A stretch of DNA of 64,000 nucleotides from Blautia sp. (GCA_022769545.1 JALEJS010000031.1:1-64000); one strand, 5' to 3'. Counted from the stretch's first letter, positions 37,564-47,370 are shown. Translations and numbers: made by a program. The notes: generated by a model from the letters alone, not told the origin.

Positions 37564-38799
37564 ATGGAAGAAATCAGAGAATTGGAAGAGCGTGTGATCC
37601 TCATCGGAGTTCAGGTGAATGACAATGAGGACACAAAAGAATCCCTGGAGGAGCTGGAGGAGCTGGCATCCACAGCAGGTGCCGTCACACTCGCGAAGGT
37701 CATACAAAACAGGGAAAACATACACCCGGGAACCTATATTGGAAAAGGAAAAATAGAGGAAGTGAGAAACCTGATACTGGCGCTGGATGCCACGGGTGTG
37801 ATCTGTGACGATGAACTGTCACCGGCGCAGATGAACAACCTGGAACGGGAGCTGGACTGTAAGGTGATGGACAGAACCCTGCTGATTCTGGATATTTTTG
37901 CAGGCCGGGCCATCACCAGCGAGGGAAAGATTCAGGTGGAGCTTGCGCAGCTGAGATATCGTTCCTCCCGTCTTGTGGGTCTTCGGGAGTCGTTGTCCAG
38001 ACTTGGCGGCGGTATCGGCACGAGAGGACCGGGAGAGAAAAAACTGGAAATGGACAGGCGTCTCATTCGCGAGCGGATTTCCGCACTGAAGCAGGAACTG
38101 GCCCAGGTGGAGAAGCATCGGGAGCTTCTGCGGGGAAACCGCAGCAGAACGAGCCTGAAGACGGCAGCGATCGTAGGTTATACCAATGCGGGAAAGTCGA
38201 CCTTGCTGAATAAGCTGACCGGTTCGGAAGTTCTTTCGGAAGATAAGCTGTTTGCCACGTTGGATCCGACCACAAGGGTCCTGAATCTGGACGACGGGCA
38301 GCAGATTCTTCTGACGGACACGGTAGGATTTATCCGGAAGCTGCCACATCATCTGATCGAGGCGTTTAAGAGTACGCTGGAGGAAGCAAAATATGCGGAT
38401 TATATCATTCACGTAGTGGATGCATCCAGTCCGCAGGCGGAACTTCAGATGCATATCGTGTATGAGACGCTGCGGGAGCTGGGGGCACTGGGAAAAAAGA
38501 CCATTACCCTTCTGAACAAACAGGACATCGCGCCCGGAGAACAGATCCGGGATCACCGGGCAGATAATGTGCTGAAAATTTCAGCAAAAACAGGGCAGGG
38601 GCTGGATCAGCTGAAAGAAGTGCTGTCCGAACTGCTGCTGGACGGACAGATATATGTGGAACGTGTCTTTCCTTATCAGGAAGCAGGGAAAATTCAGCTG
38701 ATCCGGGAATACGGACAGCTGATTTCCGAGGAATACACCGGGGAGGGAATTATGGTAAAAGCCAGAATTCCCAGGGAATATTACACCCGGGTCGTATAG
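37564..38799 (+). CDS. hflX: GTPase HflX
   Basis: Ribosome-associated GTPase that splits stalled ribosomes. The 411 residues hold the HflX N-terminal domain, the glycine-rich LSRLGGGIGTRGPGEKKLE, and a G domain with GYTNAGKSTLLN (G1), DTVGFIRKLP (G3) and NKQD (G4). ATG 37564 follows CAGGAG and sits immediately after the peptidase gene; the frame open from 37486 lies within that gene. Confidence 0.95.
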   Translation: MEEIRELEERVILIGVQVNDNEDTKESLEELEELASTAGAVTLAKVIQNRENIHPGTYIGKGKIEEVRNLILALDATGVICDDELSPAQMNNLERELDCKVMDRTLLILDIFAGRAITSEGKIQVELAQLRYRSSRLVGLRESLSRLGGGIGTRGPGEKKLEMDRRLIRERISALKQELAQVEKHRELLRGNRSRTSLKTAAIVGYTNAGKSTLLNKLTGSEVLSEDKLFATLDPTTRVLNLDDGQQILLTDTVGFIRKLPHHLIEAFKSTLEEAKYADYIIHVVDASSPQAELQMHIVYETLRELGALGKKTITLLNKQDIAPGEQIRDHRADNVLKISAKTGQGLDQLKEVLSELLLDGQIYVERVFPYQEAGKIQLIREYGQLISEEYTGEGIMVKARIPREYYTRVV

Positions 38800-38845
38800 C
38801 GTTTATGCAGGTCCGTCGGAAAACCTAAAGAGGAGGAGTTATCAA

Positions 38846-39274
38846 ATGATCAGACAGAATATTGTATTTGTGGAGAACAGAGCAGGAAGCCTGAAGAAGG
38901 TTACCGGGATTATTGCGGAGGCAGGAATTAACATATATGGTTTTGCATGCTTTGATGCCCCGGAATTTGCTTTATTCCGTATGGTGTGCAGCGATCCGGA
39001 CAGGGCGGAACAGCTTCTGAACGAAAAGGGATATATGAACCGTATCACACAGGCCATCGCTGTGGACATGAAAGATGAGGTGGGAAGTCTGGATCGTCTT
39101 CTGGACGTGCTGTCCAGAAGCAATGTCAATCTGAATTATATCTATACATCCTTTCACCGGGCAGACTGCATTCCGGTGGTGATCATTTTCTCGGATGATG
39201 TGTGGGAAACCGAAAGTGTTCTGGAAAATCACGGATTCCGTGTACTTGGAGAACAGAAAGAACTGGATCGCTGA
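38846..39274 (+). CDS. Tandem ACT-domain protein
   Basis: A 142-residue protein made of two ACT domains (about 4-65 and 71-135), starting with FVENRAGSLKKVTGIIAEAGINI. ACT domains bind amino acids and often act in feedback control. It precedes azlCD, a branched-chain amino acid exporter, so a role in sensing those amino acids is a reasonable inference. AGAGGAGGAG lies before the start. Confidence 0.85.
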   Translation: MIRQNIVFVENRAGSLKKVTGIIAEAGINIYGFACFDAPEFALFRMVCSDPDRAEQLLNEKGYMNRITQAIAVDMKDEVGSLDRLLDVLSRSNVNLNYIYTSFHRADCIPVVIIFSDDVWETESVLENHGFRVLGEQKELDR

Positions 39275-39309
39275 CCGTAACCGGACGAAAATGGATGAGG
39301 AGGAGCTCT

Positions 39310-40029
39310 ATGAATCTGGAGAGTTTCAAAAAAGGATTGCGGGATGGTGTTCCGATCGGGCTGGGCTATTTTGCCGTTTCGTTTGCGTTTGGCATGATGG
39401 CGGTTTCCGGCGGTCTGACGGTATGGCAGGCCGTGTTGATTTCGCTGACCAACCTGACCTCGGCCGGGCAGTTTGCCGGGCTGGATATCATGATCATGGG
39501 GGGAACCTACTGGGAGATGGCGCTGACGCAGCTGGTAATCAATCTGCGCTATTGTCTGATGTCTTTTTCCCTGGCACAGAAGCTGGAGAGAAATACGCCA
39601 TGGGGACACCGGCTGGTGGTTGCTTTTGGTGTGACCGATGAAATTTTCGGGATCAGTGCCAGTCAGGAAGGACGGCTGAACCCGTACTATAATTACGGTG
39701 CCATGTGTATGGGGATACCCGGATGGACGCTGGGAACACTTCTGGGTGCTGTGTCGGGAAATATTCTTCCGGCGTTTATCATCAGTGCACTGAGCGTAGC
39801 GATTTACGGGATGTTTCTGGCAGTGATCATCCCTCCGGCAAAGAAAAACCGTGCCGTTCTCGGCGTGGTGATTTCTGCCATGACAGTGAGCACTCTGTTT
39901 GCATGTCTTCCGGTTTTGAAGAAGGTATCGTCCGGGTTTGTGATCATCATCACGACAGTGCTGGTGGCCGGAACCGCAGCTGTTCTTTGCCCGGTACCAA
40001 AGGAGGAGGAACAAGGCATTGAGTCGTAA
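39310..40029 (+). CDS. azlC: AzlC-type branched-chain amino acid exporter subunit
   Basis: A 239-residue integral membrane protein of the AzlC family, with GVPIGLGYFAVSFAFG, NLTSAGQFAGLDIM and INLRYCLMSFSLAQ. It pairs with AzlD, and the two export branched-chain or related amino acids. ATG 39310 follows AGGAGGAG. Its last bases overlap the azlD start. Confidence 0.9.
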   Translation: MNLESFKKGLRDGVPIGLGYFAVSFAFGMMAVSGGLTVWQAVLISLTNLTSAGQFAGLDIMIMGGTYWEMALTQLVINLRYCLMSFSLAQKLERNTPWGHRLVVAFGVTDEIFGISASQEGRLNPYYNYGAMCMGIPGWTLGTLLGAVSGNILPAFIISALSVAIYGMFLAVIIPPAKKNRAVLGVVISAMTVSTLFACLPVLKKVSSGFVIIITTVLVAGTAAVLCPVPKEEEQGIES

Positions 40030-40333
40030 TCCATACATATACATTCTGGTGATGGCCGGAGTAACCTATCTGATCCGTATGCTGCCGCTGGCATTGTCCA
40101 GAAAAGAAATTACCAGTCCGTTTATCAAATCGTTTCTGTATTACGTTCCGTATGCCTGTCTGGCTGCGATGACCTTTCCGGCCATTTTGACAGCAACCTC
40201 CAGTGTGATTTCGGCAGCCGTGGGGTTTGCCGTGGCACTGCTTGCGGCATACCGGGAAAAAAGTCTTCTCACAGTGGCGATGTTTGCCTGTGCGGCGGTT
40301 TTTATTGTGGAACGAATATTGGAATTTATATGA
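40019..40333 (+). CDS. azlD: AzlD-type exporter partner subunit
   Basis: A 104-residue membrane protein with three or four hydrophobic segments and the AzlD motif VTYLIRMLPL. The start is TTG 40019, decided by the strong site AAAGGAGGAGGAA just upstream. It overlaps the azlC stop by 11 bases, so the subunits are translationally coupled. Confidence 0.88.
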   Translation: MSRNPYIYILVMAGVTYLIRMLPLALSRKEITSPFIKSFLYYVPYACLAAMTFPAILTATSSVISAAVGFAVALLAAYREKSLLTVAMFACAAVFIVERILEFI

Positions 40334-40544
40334 GCCAGGCGGGGGTTAGGAAGAAAGACATCAGCGCAGGCGGACCGGAATCGTGTGCCAAATCTCACGT
40401 GCGTTCGGCCGGAATTATATAGTTTTCGTGATTATTGTGAATAAACAGGCCAAAAAATGGGAAAATTGTCAATATACAAAGCATTTGTAACGTGTTAGTA
40501 TAATACACAAATAAAGAAATCGATTTCATAAGGAGGATCTTAAA

Positions 40545-40796
40545 ATGTCAGAATATTCAAACAGAAAAAACATTAAGCTTGATTCTGTCGATGACGTTGA
40601 AGAATTTGTATCCGCTGCCGAGAAATGTGATTTCACCATTAATGTCTGCAGAAATCAATATCACTTCGTGGTTGATGGGAAATCGCTGATGGGTATGCTT
40701 GCAATCTTCGCGGGAGGTATGCTGGATGTGGTTTATGACGGAGAGAATGCAACGTTTGACAGAATGCTGGAGAAGTTCCAGTGCGCCGTTGCGTGA
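40545..40796 (+). CDS. HPr-like protein without the active-site histidine
   Basis: An 83-residue HPr-fold protein. The GKSLMGMLAI stretch aligns with the serine-46 region of HPr, but the N-terminal GxHARPA loop with the phospho-histidine is absent. It therefore cannot act as a PTS phosphocarrier in the normal way; a regulatory role, possibly through the conserved serine, is possible. A TATAAT box at 40499-40504 lacks a clear -35 partner, and the ribosome site is AAGGAGG. It forms a single-gene unit closed by a terminator. Confidence 0.75.
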   Translation: MSEYSNRKNIKLDSVDDVEEFVSAAEKCDFTINVCRNQYHFVVDGKSLMGMLAIFAGGMLDVVYDGENATFDRMLEKFQCAVA

Positions 40797-40821
40797 CAGA
40801 ACGGAAGAAGTGATTGAAAGA

Positions 40822-40866
40822 TAAAAAGCTCATCGTACCGGACGGTATGGATGAGCTTTTTTATTT
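40822..40866 (+). terminator. Terminator after HPr-like gene
   Basis: AAAAGCTCATC (40824-40834) pairs with GATGAGCTTTT (40850-40860), with an inner GTACC/GGTAT stem, followed by T residues. Confidence 0.9.
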
Positions 40867-40877
40867 CATAGGAAATT
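40855..40877. repeat. Dispersed palindromic element, copy 2
   Basis: These 23 bp are identical to 27819-27841 and again begin in a terminator T-tract. The following sequence (ACTCCAATTTG, then ACAGGAAATTAC) diverges from copy 1. It lies between two convergent genes. Confidence 0.6.
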
Positions 40878-40914
40878 ACTCCAATTTGTTCCGTTACAGG
40901 AAATTACATAAATA

Positions 40915-41769
40915 TCAGCAGTCCAGATGGGAGAGGTCGATCTCGCCGTCGAAGACGGTGGTGGCCGGTCCTGTCATGTAGACAAGATTTTCACTGCGGT
41001 CCCAGAAGATTTCCAGGTCTCCGCCCAGAAGCTTCACGGTCACCGGCTGTGTTTCATCCACGAGTCCGTTCAGGACGGAAGCTACCGTAACGGCACAGGC
41101 ACCCGTACCGCAGGCCAGCGTTTCGCCGGAGCCCCGCTCCCATACACGCATCTGAAGGGTATGCTCGTCCAGAACCTTCACGAATTCTGTATTGACACGA
41201 TCCGGGAAGGTAATATGATTTTCAAAGGCAGGCCCGATCTTTTCAATATCCAGATGATCTACGTCATCCATGTAAACGATCGCATGCGGATTTCCCATGG
41301 AAACGGCGGTAAAGCGATATTCATTCCCTTCGATCCGGATCGGAGCATTGATGACTTCCTCGGTTGTGGCAACTACAGGAATCTGTGTGGCAGTCAGGAT
41401 GGGAGATCCCATATTGACCCGGACAGTGCTTACCTTTCCGTTCTCGACAGTAAGCTTTAAATGTTTGACCCCGCTTTTGGTTGCGATGGAAATATCGGTC
41501 TTGTTTACGATGCCGTAATCATAGACATATTTGGCCACGCAGCGGATTCCGTTTCCACACATGGCACCCTGGGAACCGTCGAGATTATACATATCCATTT
41601 CGCAGTCTGCAATGTCAGACGGGCGGATCAGGATCAGGCCGTCACCGCCGATACCGAAATGACGGTCACTGACAAATCTTGCGACAGCCGAGGGATTACA
41701 GACGGTTTCCTCAAAACAGTTTACATATACATAATCGTTGCCGATTCCGTGCATTTTTGTAAATTTCAT
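40915..41769 (-). CDS. dapF: Diaminopimelate epimerase
   Basis: Interconverts LL- and meso-diaminopimelate for lysine and cell-wall synthesis. The 284 residues carry both catalytic cysteines, in MCGNGIRC and ACGTGACA, with the family motifs MHGIGNDYVYV and RDRHFGIGGDG-like RHFGIGGDG. AAGGAGATAG precedes the ATG. Along with murE at 60413 it implies a DAP-type wall. Confidence 0.96.
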   Translation of the reverse strand: MKFTKMHGIGNDYVYVNCFEETVCNPSAVARFVSDRHFGIGGDGLILIRPSDIADCEMDMYNLDGSQGAMCGNGIRCVAKYVYDYGIVNKTDISIATKSGVKHLKLTVENGKVSTVRVNMGSPILTATQIPVVATTEEVINAPIRIEGNEYRFTAVSMGNPHAIVYMDDVDHLDIEKIGPAFENHITFPDRVNTEFVKVLDEHTLQMRVWERGSGETLACGTGACAVTVASVLNGLVDETQPVTVKLLGGDLEIFWDRSENLVYMTGPATTVFDGEIDLSHLDC

Positions 41770-41835
41770 TGCTTATCTATCTCCTTATTTCATTATTTCG
41801 CTCCCGTTCGAGAACCATGTTACCACACTGGGGAT

Positions 41836-43068
41836 TTATGGCAGTAATTTCAAAATATCCGGAAACGGCTCCAGGCTGCGTTTCAGGATTCCGGTAACCT
41901 GGGCGATGAGAATGCCGTAGTTGGTGACGGGAACATTCTGGTCATCGCAGCAGGCAATGCGGTAACGCATTTCCCGCTCATTCAGCATACAGCCGCCGCA
42001 ATGTACGACCAGCTTGTATGGTGTAATATCTTCCGGGAATTCTGTTCCGGATGTAAATTCAAAGACCGGATCCTGGCCGGTGTATTCCCGGATCCATCCG
42101 GGGATTTTGAAGGTGCCGATATCATCACACTGGCGGTGATGGGTACAGCCCTCTGCAATCAGAACTCTGTCTCCTGTTTTCAGGCGGCTCAGTGCGGCGA
42201 TTCCGCGGATGGAGGACTCCAGACTGCCCTTGTAGCGGGCAAAAAGAATGGAGAAGGAAGTCAGTGTGACTTCCGGGGGTACATCCCTGGACACACGGGC
42301 AAAAGCCTGACTGTCAGTGACAACCATGCGTGGGCGGATACCCGCATTCATAAGCCGGTCGAGAACCGGTTTCAGTTCTGTGTCGCGTACGACGATGGAG
42401 GAAGCGCCTTTTTCCAGAATCGCCCGTATGGTCTGCTGCTGCGGAAGGATCAGACGGCCTTTGGGCGCTGCTTTGTCGATGGGGACCACCAGAATGACAG
42501 GGTCGAGGGGGTCGATCAGATCACCGATAATGGGAAACCTGTGTGTATCCTCCGGCTTCAGAGAGGCGATTTTTTCTTTCAATTCATAAATATGCATACC
42601 GGATGTGGCACTGACCCAGATACTGTCGGATTTTTCCGGCAAGGAATCCGGGAGAAGCTGTTTTTCTTCCGGGACGAGATCTGCCTTGTTAAAAACAAGA
42701 AGGTACGGAATTTCTTTCTGACGAAAACGAAGAATCAGGGCTTCATCCTCCCCGGACATACCGGCGGTGCCGTCAATGACAAGAACAGCAATATCTGTTT
42801 TGTTCAGAACCTGATAGCTTTTTTTGACGCGTAGGCTTCCAAGTGTGCCCTCATCGTCAATACCGGGGGTGTCGATGACCATGACCGGTCCGAGAGGCAG
42901 AAGCTCCATGGTCTTGTATACAGGGTCCGTGGTGGTTCCTTTCACCTCGGAAACGATGGAAAGATTCTGTCCGGTTACGGCATTGATCACACTGGATTTT
43001 CCTGCATTGCGTTTTCCGAAAAAGCTGATATGTACCCGCTCAGAGGCTGGTGTCTGATTCATTCCCAT
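41836..43068 (-). CDS. hydF: [FeFe]-hydrogenase maturation GTPase HydF
   Basis: Scaffold for assembling the di-iron subcluster of [FeFe]-hydrogenase. The 410 residues have an N-terminal G domain (GKRNAGKSSVIN, DTPGIDDEG, NKAD) and the C-terminal cluster-binding set, CTH (GCTHHRQC) and HCGGC. HydE, HydG and the hydrogenase itself are not in the window. AAGGAAGG lies before the start, and a near-consensus promoter lies upstream. Confidence 0.95.
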   Translation of the reverse strand: MGMNQTPASERVHISFFGKRNAGKSSVINAVTGQNLSIVSEVKGTTTDPVYKTMELLPLGPVMVIDTPGIDDEGTLGSLRVKKSYQVLNKTDIAVLVIDGTAGMSGEDEALILRFRQKEIPYLLVFNKADLVPEEKQLLPDSLPEKSDSIWVSATSGMHIYELKEKIASLKPEDTHRFPIIGDLIDPLDPVILVVPIDKAAPKGRLILPQQQTIRAILEKGASSIVVRDTELKPVLDRLMNAGIRPRMVVTDSQAFARVSRDVPPEVTLTSFSILFARYKGSLESSIRGIAALSRLKTGDRVLIAEGCTHHRQCDDIGTFKIPGWIREYTGQDPVFEFTSGTEFPEDITPYKLVVHCGGCMLNEREMRYRIACCDDQNVPVTNYGILIAQVTGILKRSLEPFPDILKLLP

Positions 43069-43127
43069 ATAGGCCTTCCTTTCTCACCACGTTGGGTGTG
43101 GATTTCCCGATCCATTTCCATATAGAC

Positions 43128-43156
43128 ATTATAAAAAAATCAGGGGTAATATGCAA
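43128..43156 (-). promoter_or_regulatory. hydF promoter
   Basis: On the minus strand TTGCAT (43156-43151) and TATAAT (43133-43128) are separated by 17 bp, about 60 bases from the hydF start. Confidence 0.8.
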
Positions 43157-43304
43157 GAGATTCCTGTGGGGATCGGCCTGAGCGGCGGCAGATACCGGGC
43201 GGCGGAGGGAAGCAACGGACTGCTGTGAACGAAGTGAACAGTAAACATTATGCAGAGCATGCAAAAAATAGTGAATATTATACCTTTTTTTGCAGGACAG
43301 TTTA

Positions 43305-43313
43305 TGATATAAT
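43305..43313 (+). promoter_or_regulatory. Extended -10 promoter of the amino-acid ABC operon
   Basis: TGATATAAT (43305-43313) is a perfect extended -10 element. The -35 region is T-rich without a clear hexamer. It lies 33 bases before the permease start. Confidence 0.6.
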
Positions 43314-43345
43314 GAATCTCATGCTGGAGGAAAGGAAGAGAACAG

Positions 43346-44044
43346 ATGACTTGGTTTAACGAGTGGGCAGCGGATTTTGCGGAAACATTCACCAGATGCT
43401 TCCTGAAAGAGAACCGCTATAAGCTGCTATTGGAAGGAATCGGTGTTACCATTAAGGTATCGCTTCTGGCGGTGATCATTGGTATCATGATCGGTCTTCT
43501 GATTGCATTGTGTAATTTATCAAAGAAAAAGCTCCTGCGTTTCATCGGCGGACTGTATACGGACGTGATCCGTGGAACGCCTTCGGTTACGCAGCTGATG
43601 ATTATTTATTTCGTCGTGTTTGCTACGGTGAATCTGGATAAATGGATCATCGCAGCCATAGCCTTTGGAATCAATTCGGGCGCCTATGTGTCGGAGATTA
43701 TCCGTGCGGGAATTCTCTCGATCGACAAGGGACAGACAGAGGCAGGAAGATCTCTGGGTCTGAACGGGTATCAGACGATGACACGAATCATCATTCCGCA
43801 GGCAATAAAGAATATTTTCCCGGCTCTGTGCAACGAATTTATCGTGCTGATCAAGGAGACCGCCATTGTTGGTTATGTAGGACTGATGGATATCCAGAAG
43901 GCCGGGGACTTTATCAAAAGCGCCACCTTTGAGGCCTTCATGCCGCTGATCGGCACGGCAGTGATCTACTATGTGCTGATTAAGATTCTGACACTGATTC
44001 TGAGCCGTGTGGAGCTGAGGCTGAGAAAGTCGGAAATGAGATAG
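43346..44044 (+). CDS. Polar amino acid ABC transporter permease
   Basis: A 232-residue His/Glu/Gln/Arg-type permease with about five membrane segments and the ABC-interaction EAA loop ([23 protein letters not shown]). It is followed within 15 bases by the ATPase and then the binding protein. The substrate is a polar amino acid by family and cannot be fixed further. GGAGGAAAGGAAGAG precedes the start. Confidence 0.92.
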   Translation: MTWFNEWAADFAETFTRCFLKENRYKLLLEGIGVTIKVSLLAVIIGIMIGLLIALCNLSKKKLLRFIGGLYTDVIRGTPSVTQLMIIYFVVFATVNLDKWIIAAIAFGINSGAYVSEIIRAGILSIDKGQTEAGRSLGLNGYQTMTRIIIPQAIKNIFPALCNEFIVLIKETAIVGYVGLMDIQKAGDFIKSATFEAFMPLIGTAVIYYVLIKILTLILSRVELRLRKSEMR

Positions 44045-44058
44045 GAGGAGAACGAACC

Positions 44059-44781
44059 GTGATCAAGGTGAAAAATTTACATAAGCAGTTCGGGAAGCTC
44101 CAGGTCTTGAACGGGATTGACGAACATATTGAAAAGGGAGAAGTGGTGGTTGTCATCGGACCGTCCGGCTCCGGAAAGAGTACCTTTCTCAGATGCCTGA
44201 ACCTTCTGGAGGAATCTACCGCCGGAGAAATTTACGTGGATGACGAGCTGATCACAGCCCCGAAAATAGATGTGAACCGTGTCCGCCAGAAAATGGGCAT
44301 GGTGTTTCAGCATTTCAATCTGTTTCCCCACCTGACAATTATGGGGAATATCACGCTGGCTCCGGTGCTTCTGAAAAAGATGACGAAGGAAGAGGCGGAG
44401 AAAAGAGGAAAAGAGCTTCTGGCACGTGTGGGGCTCTCGGAGAAGGCGAATGCTTATCCGGCACAGCTCTCCGGCGGACAGAAACAGAGGGTTGCCATTG
44501 CCAGGGCACTTGCCATGGACCCGGAAATCATGCTTTTCGATGAGCCGACCTCCGCGCTGGATCCGGAGATGGTCGGAGAGGTTCTGGAGGTTATGAAGGA
44601 TCTGGCGAAATCCGGAATGACCATGGTGATTGTCACGCATGAGATGGGATTTGCCAGAGAGGTTGCATCCCGTGTACTCTTTATGGATCAGGGAATCGTG
44701 ATGGAGGAGGGAACTCCGGAGGAGATTTTCTCAAATCCGAAAAATGAGAGAACAAAGCTGTTTCTGAGCAAGGTTCTCTAG
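44059..44781 (+). CDS. Polar amino acid ABC transporter ATPase
   Basis: A 240-residue GlnQ-type ATPase with Walker [10 protein letters not shown], the Q-loop [11 protein letters not shown], signature [15 protein letters not shown], Walker [15 protein letters not shown] and the switch histidine in [13 protein letters not shown] is the start, with AGGAGGAG upstream. It energises the adjacent permease. Confidence 0.94.
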   Translation: MIKVKNLHKQFGKLQVLNGIDEHIEKGEVVVVIGPSGSGKSTFLRCLNLLEESTAGEIYVDDELITAPKIDVNRVRQKMGMVFQHFNLFPHLTIMGNITLAPVLLKKMTKEEAEKRGKELLARVGLSEKANAYPAQLSGGQKQRVAIARALAMDPEIMLFDEPTSALDPEMVGEVLEVMKDLAKSGMTMVIVTHEMGFAREVASRVLFMDQGIVMEEGTPEEIFSNPKNERTKLFLSKVL

Positions 44782-44881
44782 TGTGTGAAATTATGATGAA
44801 GGATTCTGCACAACAGATCAGAGAATCACTGTTCTGCGGAGTTTTTCACATAAAAATAAAAATGTAAAAGGAGAAAACATT

Positions 44882-45640
44882 ATGAAAAAGTTTACAAAAG
44901 TTATGGCACTTGCGATGTCTGCAGCAATGCTGGCATGTGTACCGGTTTCCGCAGCAGAAACCATTACCTTCGGAACAAACGCGGAGTTTCCGCCATTTGA
45001 ATTTATTGCAGCAGAAGGCGTGATCGATACGTTCGATGGTATTGATATGGCGATTGCAAAACAGATTGCAGAAGAAAATGACATGGAAGCAAAAATTGAA
45101 AACATGGAATTCGACTCTCTTCTGGTTGCTCTTCAGAATGGACAGATCGATGCGGTAATCGCAGGTATGACCGTTACAGAAGAGAGAAAGGAAGCCGTTG
45201 ATTTTTCCACACCATATTACACAGCAACACAGGTAATGATCGTAAAAGAAGATTCTGACATCGCAAAAGCAGAGGATATGGCAGACAAGAGAATCTGTGT
45301 CATCCAGGGCTACACAGGCGAGACCTGCGTGAATGAGCTGGGCTATGATTATGAAGCGTTCAAAAAAGGAACCGAAGCGATCATGGAGCTGGTAAACGGC
45401 AAATGTGATGTGGTTGTGATCGACTCCGCGACTGCACAGCAGTATGTAAGTGACAATGAGGGTCTGAAGATCGTGGAGGATCCGGAAGCATTTGCATCTG
45501 AGGAATATGCAATCGCAGTTCAGAAAGACAACACAGAGCTTCTGGACAAGATCAATACGGCAATTGAAAAAATGCTGGAAGACGGAACGATTTCCGAACT
45601 GGCAGCAACTTATGCAGAAGCCGACGGTGAAGCTGAATAA
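44882..45640 (+). CDS. Polar amino acid-binding protein of ABC transporter
   Basis: A 252-residue family 3 solute-binding protein. The signal peptide ends around VSAAET, and the mature part shows FGTNAEFPPFEF, the substrate-contact GIDMAIAKQIAEE, IAGMTVTEERKEAVDFSTPYY and CDVVVIDSATA. A cysteine in MLAC lies within the signal region but does not match a lipobox well, so membrane anchoring is uncertain. It is the third gene of the transporter operon, preceded by a 100-base gap and followed by a terminator. Confidence 0.92.
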   Translation: MKKFTKVMALAMSAAMLACVPVSAAETITFGTNAEFPPFEFIAAEGVIDTFDGIDMAIAKQIAEENDMEAKIENMEFDSLLVALQNGQIDAVIAGMTVTEERKEAVDFSTPYYTATQVMIVKEDSDIAKAEDMADKRICVIQGYTGETCVNELGYDYEAFKKGTEAIMELVNGKCDVVVIDSATAQQYVSDNEGLKIVEDPEAFASEEYAIAVQKDNTELLDKINTAIEKMLEDGTISELAATYAEADGEAE

Positions 45641-45677
45641 GAAAGAACCATAATGCAGCGGGCATAGAACAGTAAAA

Positions 45678-45714
45678 AAATATCCGGTGGGAAGCTCCCA
45701 TCGGATATTTTTTT
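45678..45714. terminator. Terminator between convergent genes
   Basis: TATCCGGTGGGA (45681-45692) pairs with TCCCATCGGATA (45696-45707), flanked by A and T runs, so it can serve both the binding-protein gene and the CBS gene from the other side. Confidence 0.88.
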
Positions 45715-45720
45715 ATGCAT

Positions 45721-46167
45721 TTATGCGCGGTCTTTTTCCGCGGCAGCTTCTGCTTCCGCAGAAAGCTTTTTCAGTTCTCCGTAGCAGTATTTGATAATGG
45801 CCTTGCGGGTGATGATGCCGATGAAAGAGCCCTGATCATCGACCACCGGAACAAAGTTCTGGTTGATGGCGCGATCCAGAAGATCCTCCATGGCGGCGTT
45901 AACAGATACCGGTTTGTAGGTGGCCCGCCTGGGGATCGCCATGATCGGAATGGTTTCGGTGGTTTTGATATCTGCGATTTCCATGCGGCGCATTCCCCAG
46001 AGAAGATCTCCCTCTGAGATCGTGCCGGTATATTTGCCATCCAGAGTCAGAATGGGAATACAGGAAAACTTTCTGTGCTCCATTTTTTCCAGCGTCTGGC
46101 GCAAGGTCTCGTTTTCGTAAATATATGCGATTTCGTTTTTCGGTATCAGAAAGAATAAAATATTCAA
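45721..46167 (-). CDS. CBS-pair domain protein
   Basis: A 148-residue protein consisting of two CBS motifs (about 12-65 and 75-130), the kind of module that binds adenine nucleotides. The Lys/Ala/Glu-rich tail is disordered. No enzyme domain is attached. I start it at TTG 46167, because GGAGGG lies just upstream and the longer frame only reads into the asnA gene. Function unknown. Confidence 0.82.
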   Translation of the reverse strand: MNILFFLIPKNEIAYIYENETLRQTLEKMEHRKFSCIPILTLDGKYTGTISEGDLLWGMRRMEIADIKTTETIPIMAIPRRATYKPVSVNAAMEDLLDRAINQNFVPVVDDQGSFIGIITRKAIIKYCYGELKKLSAEAEAAAEKDRA

Positions 46168-46192
46168 AATAACCCTCCGTTTTTGCAAGGGG

Positions 46193-47200
46193 CTACAGAA
46201 GCTGGACACCTTTGGCTGCTGCTGCATCCAGTACGTCCTGCGGCCACAGTGAAACATGTACTTCGCCAATATGAGCTTTTCTCAGGAAGAACATACAGAT
46301 ACGGGACTGGCCGATACCTCCTCCGATGGTGTAGGGAAGCTCCTGATTCAGAATTGCCTTCTGGAAGGGGAGCTCTCTGCGGTCATCACAGCCGGCAGCT
46401 GTCAGCTGTCTGTCCAGAGAATTCTCATCCACACGGATACCCATGGAAGAAAGCTCCAGAGCGATATCGAGAACCGGATAATAAACCATGATATCTCCGT
46501 TCAGTTCCCAGTCATCATAGTCCGGGGCGCGTCCGTCATGGCGCTCGCCGCTTCGTAAGATCTTGCCGACCTGCATGATAAATGCAGCGCCCTTTTCCTT
46601 TACAAAACGGTATTCCCGCTCCTTGGGAGTGCAGCCCGGATACATGTCTTCCAGCTCCTGTGTGGTGACAAAGGCGATTTCCTTAGGAAGGATTTCCTCT
46701 ATGTAATCGTATTGTACAGCCATATATTTTTCGGTTTTCCGAAGCGCACTGTAGATGCTTCGAACGGTCTGTTTCAGTGTTTCCTCGGTACGTTCTTCCC
46801 GGCTGATGATTTTTTCCCAGTCCCACTGGTCAACATACACGGAATGGATGTTGTCGACATCCTCATCCCGGCGGATGGCCACCATATCGGTATAAAGACC
46901 CTCGCCGTGGGAAAAGCCGTATTTTTTCAGAGCGTAACGCTTCCATTTGGCGAGAGAGTGAACGATTTCCGCATTATCAATCTGATCTTTAATATCAAAG
47001 CTTACCGGACGTTCCACGCCATTTAAATTATCATTCAGTCCGGAAGCAGGATCTACAAAAATCGGAGCAGATACACGAAGCAGGTTCAGCTTCTGGGAAA
47101 GTGTCTGCTGGAAAAAGTCTTTTACGGTTTTGATGGCTACCTGTGTGTCGTGCAGGTTCAGATCTGCCTGGTAGCCTTCCGGAATATGAATTTTCTCCAT
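46193..47200 (-). CDS. asnA: Aspartate-ammonia ligase AsnA
   Basis: Ammonia-dependent asparagine synthetase, related to class II aminoacyl-tRNA synthetases. The 335 residues contain the family motifs FVDPASGLNDNLNGVERPVSF, KWKRYAL, YVDQWDWE and GGGIGQSRICMFFL. ATG 47200 follows AAAGGAGGT. The frame open to 47272 merely reads through the dispersed repeat. Confidence 0.96.
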   Translation of the reverse strand: MEKIHIPEGYQADLNLHDTQVAIKTVKDFFQQTLSQKLNLLRVSAPIFVDPASGLNDNLNGVERPVSFDIKDQIDNAEIVHSLAKWKRYALKKYGFSHGEGLYTDMVAIRRDEDVDNIHSVYVDQWDWEKIISREERTEETLKQTVRSIYSALRKTEKYMAVQYDYIEEILPKEIAFVTTQELEDMYPGCTPKEREYRFVKEKGAAFIMQVGKILRSGERHDGRAPDYDDWELNGDIMVYYPVLDIALELSSMGIRVDENSLDRQLTAAGCDDRRELPFQKAILNQELPYTIGGGIGQSRICMFFLRKAHIGEVHVSLWPQDVLDAAAAKGVQLL

Positions 47201-47232
47201 GAGAGACCTCCTTTTGTTTATTGAAATGATGT

Positions 47233-47284
47233 TGGGGTCAAAAGATACCACACGGATTGTTTCGCATTTCATGCTCCCACAATC
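47233..47284. repeat. Dispersed repeat, copy 2
   Basis: The 25 bp at 47233-47257 are identical to 23985-24009, followed by CCACAATC (47277-47284) as in copy 1. It lies 33 bases before the asnA start in the leader region. Confidence 0.75.
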
Positions 47285-47370
47285 CTGTATTTAATGTCCA
47301 TTTGTCCCCTGGCTCTTGAAATATTACTATGACATCATACCACGAAATATGTGAAATAGCAAATTATAGC

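Noticed and set aside
40466-40504. TTGTCA as -35 box for the HPr-like gene
   Set aside because: It is 27 bp from the TATAAT box, too far for a normal promoter.
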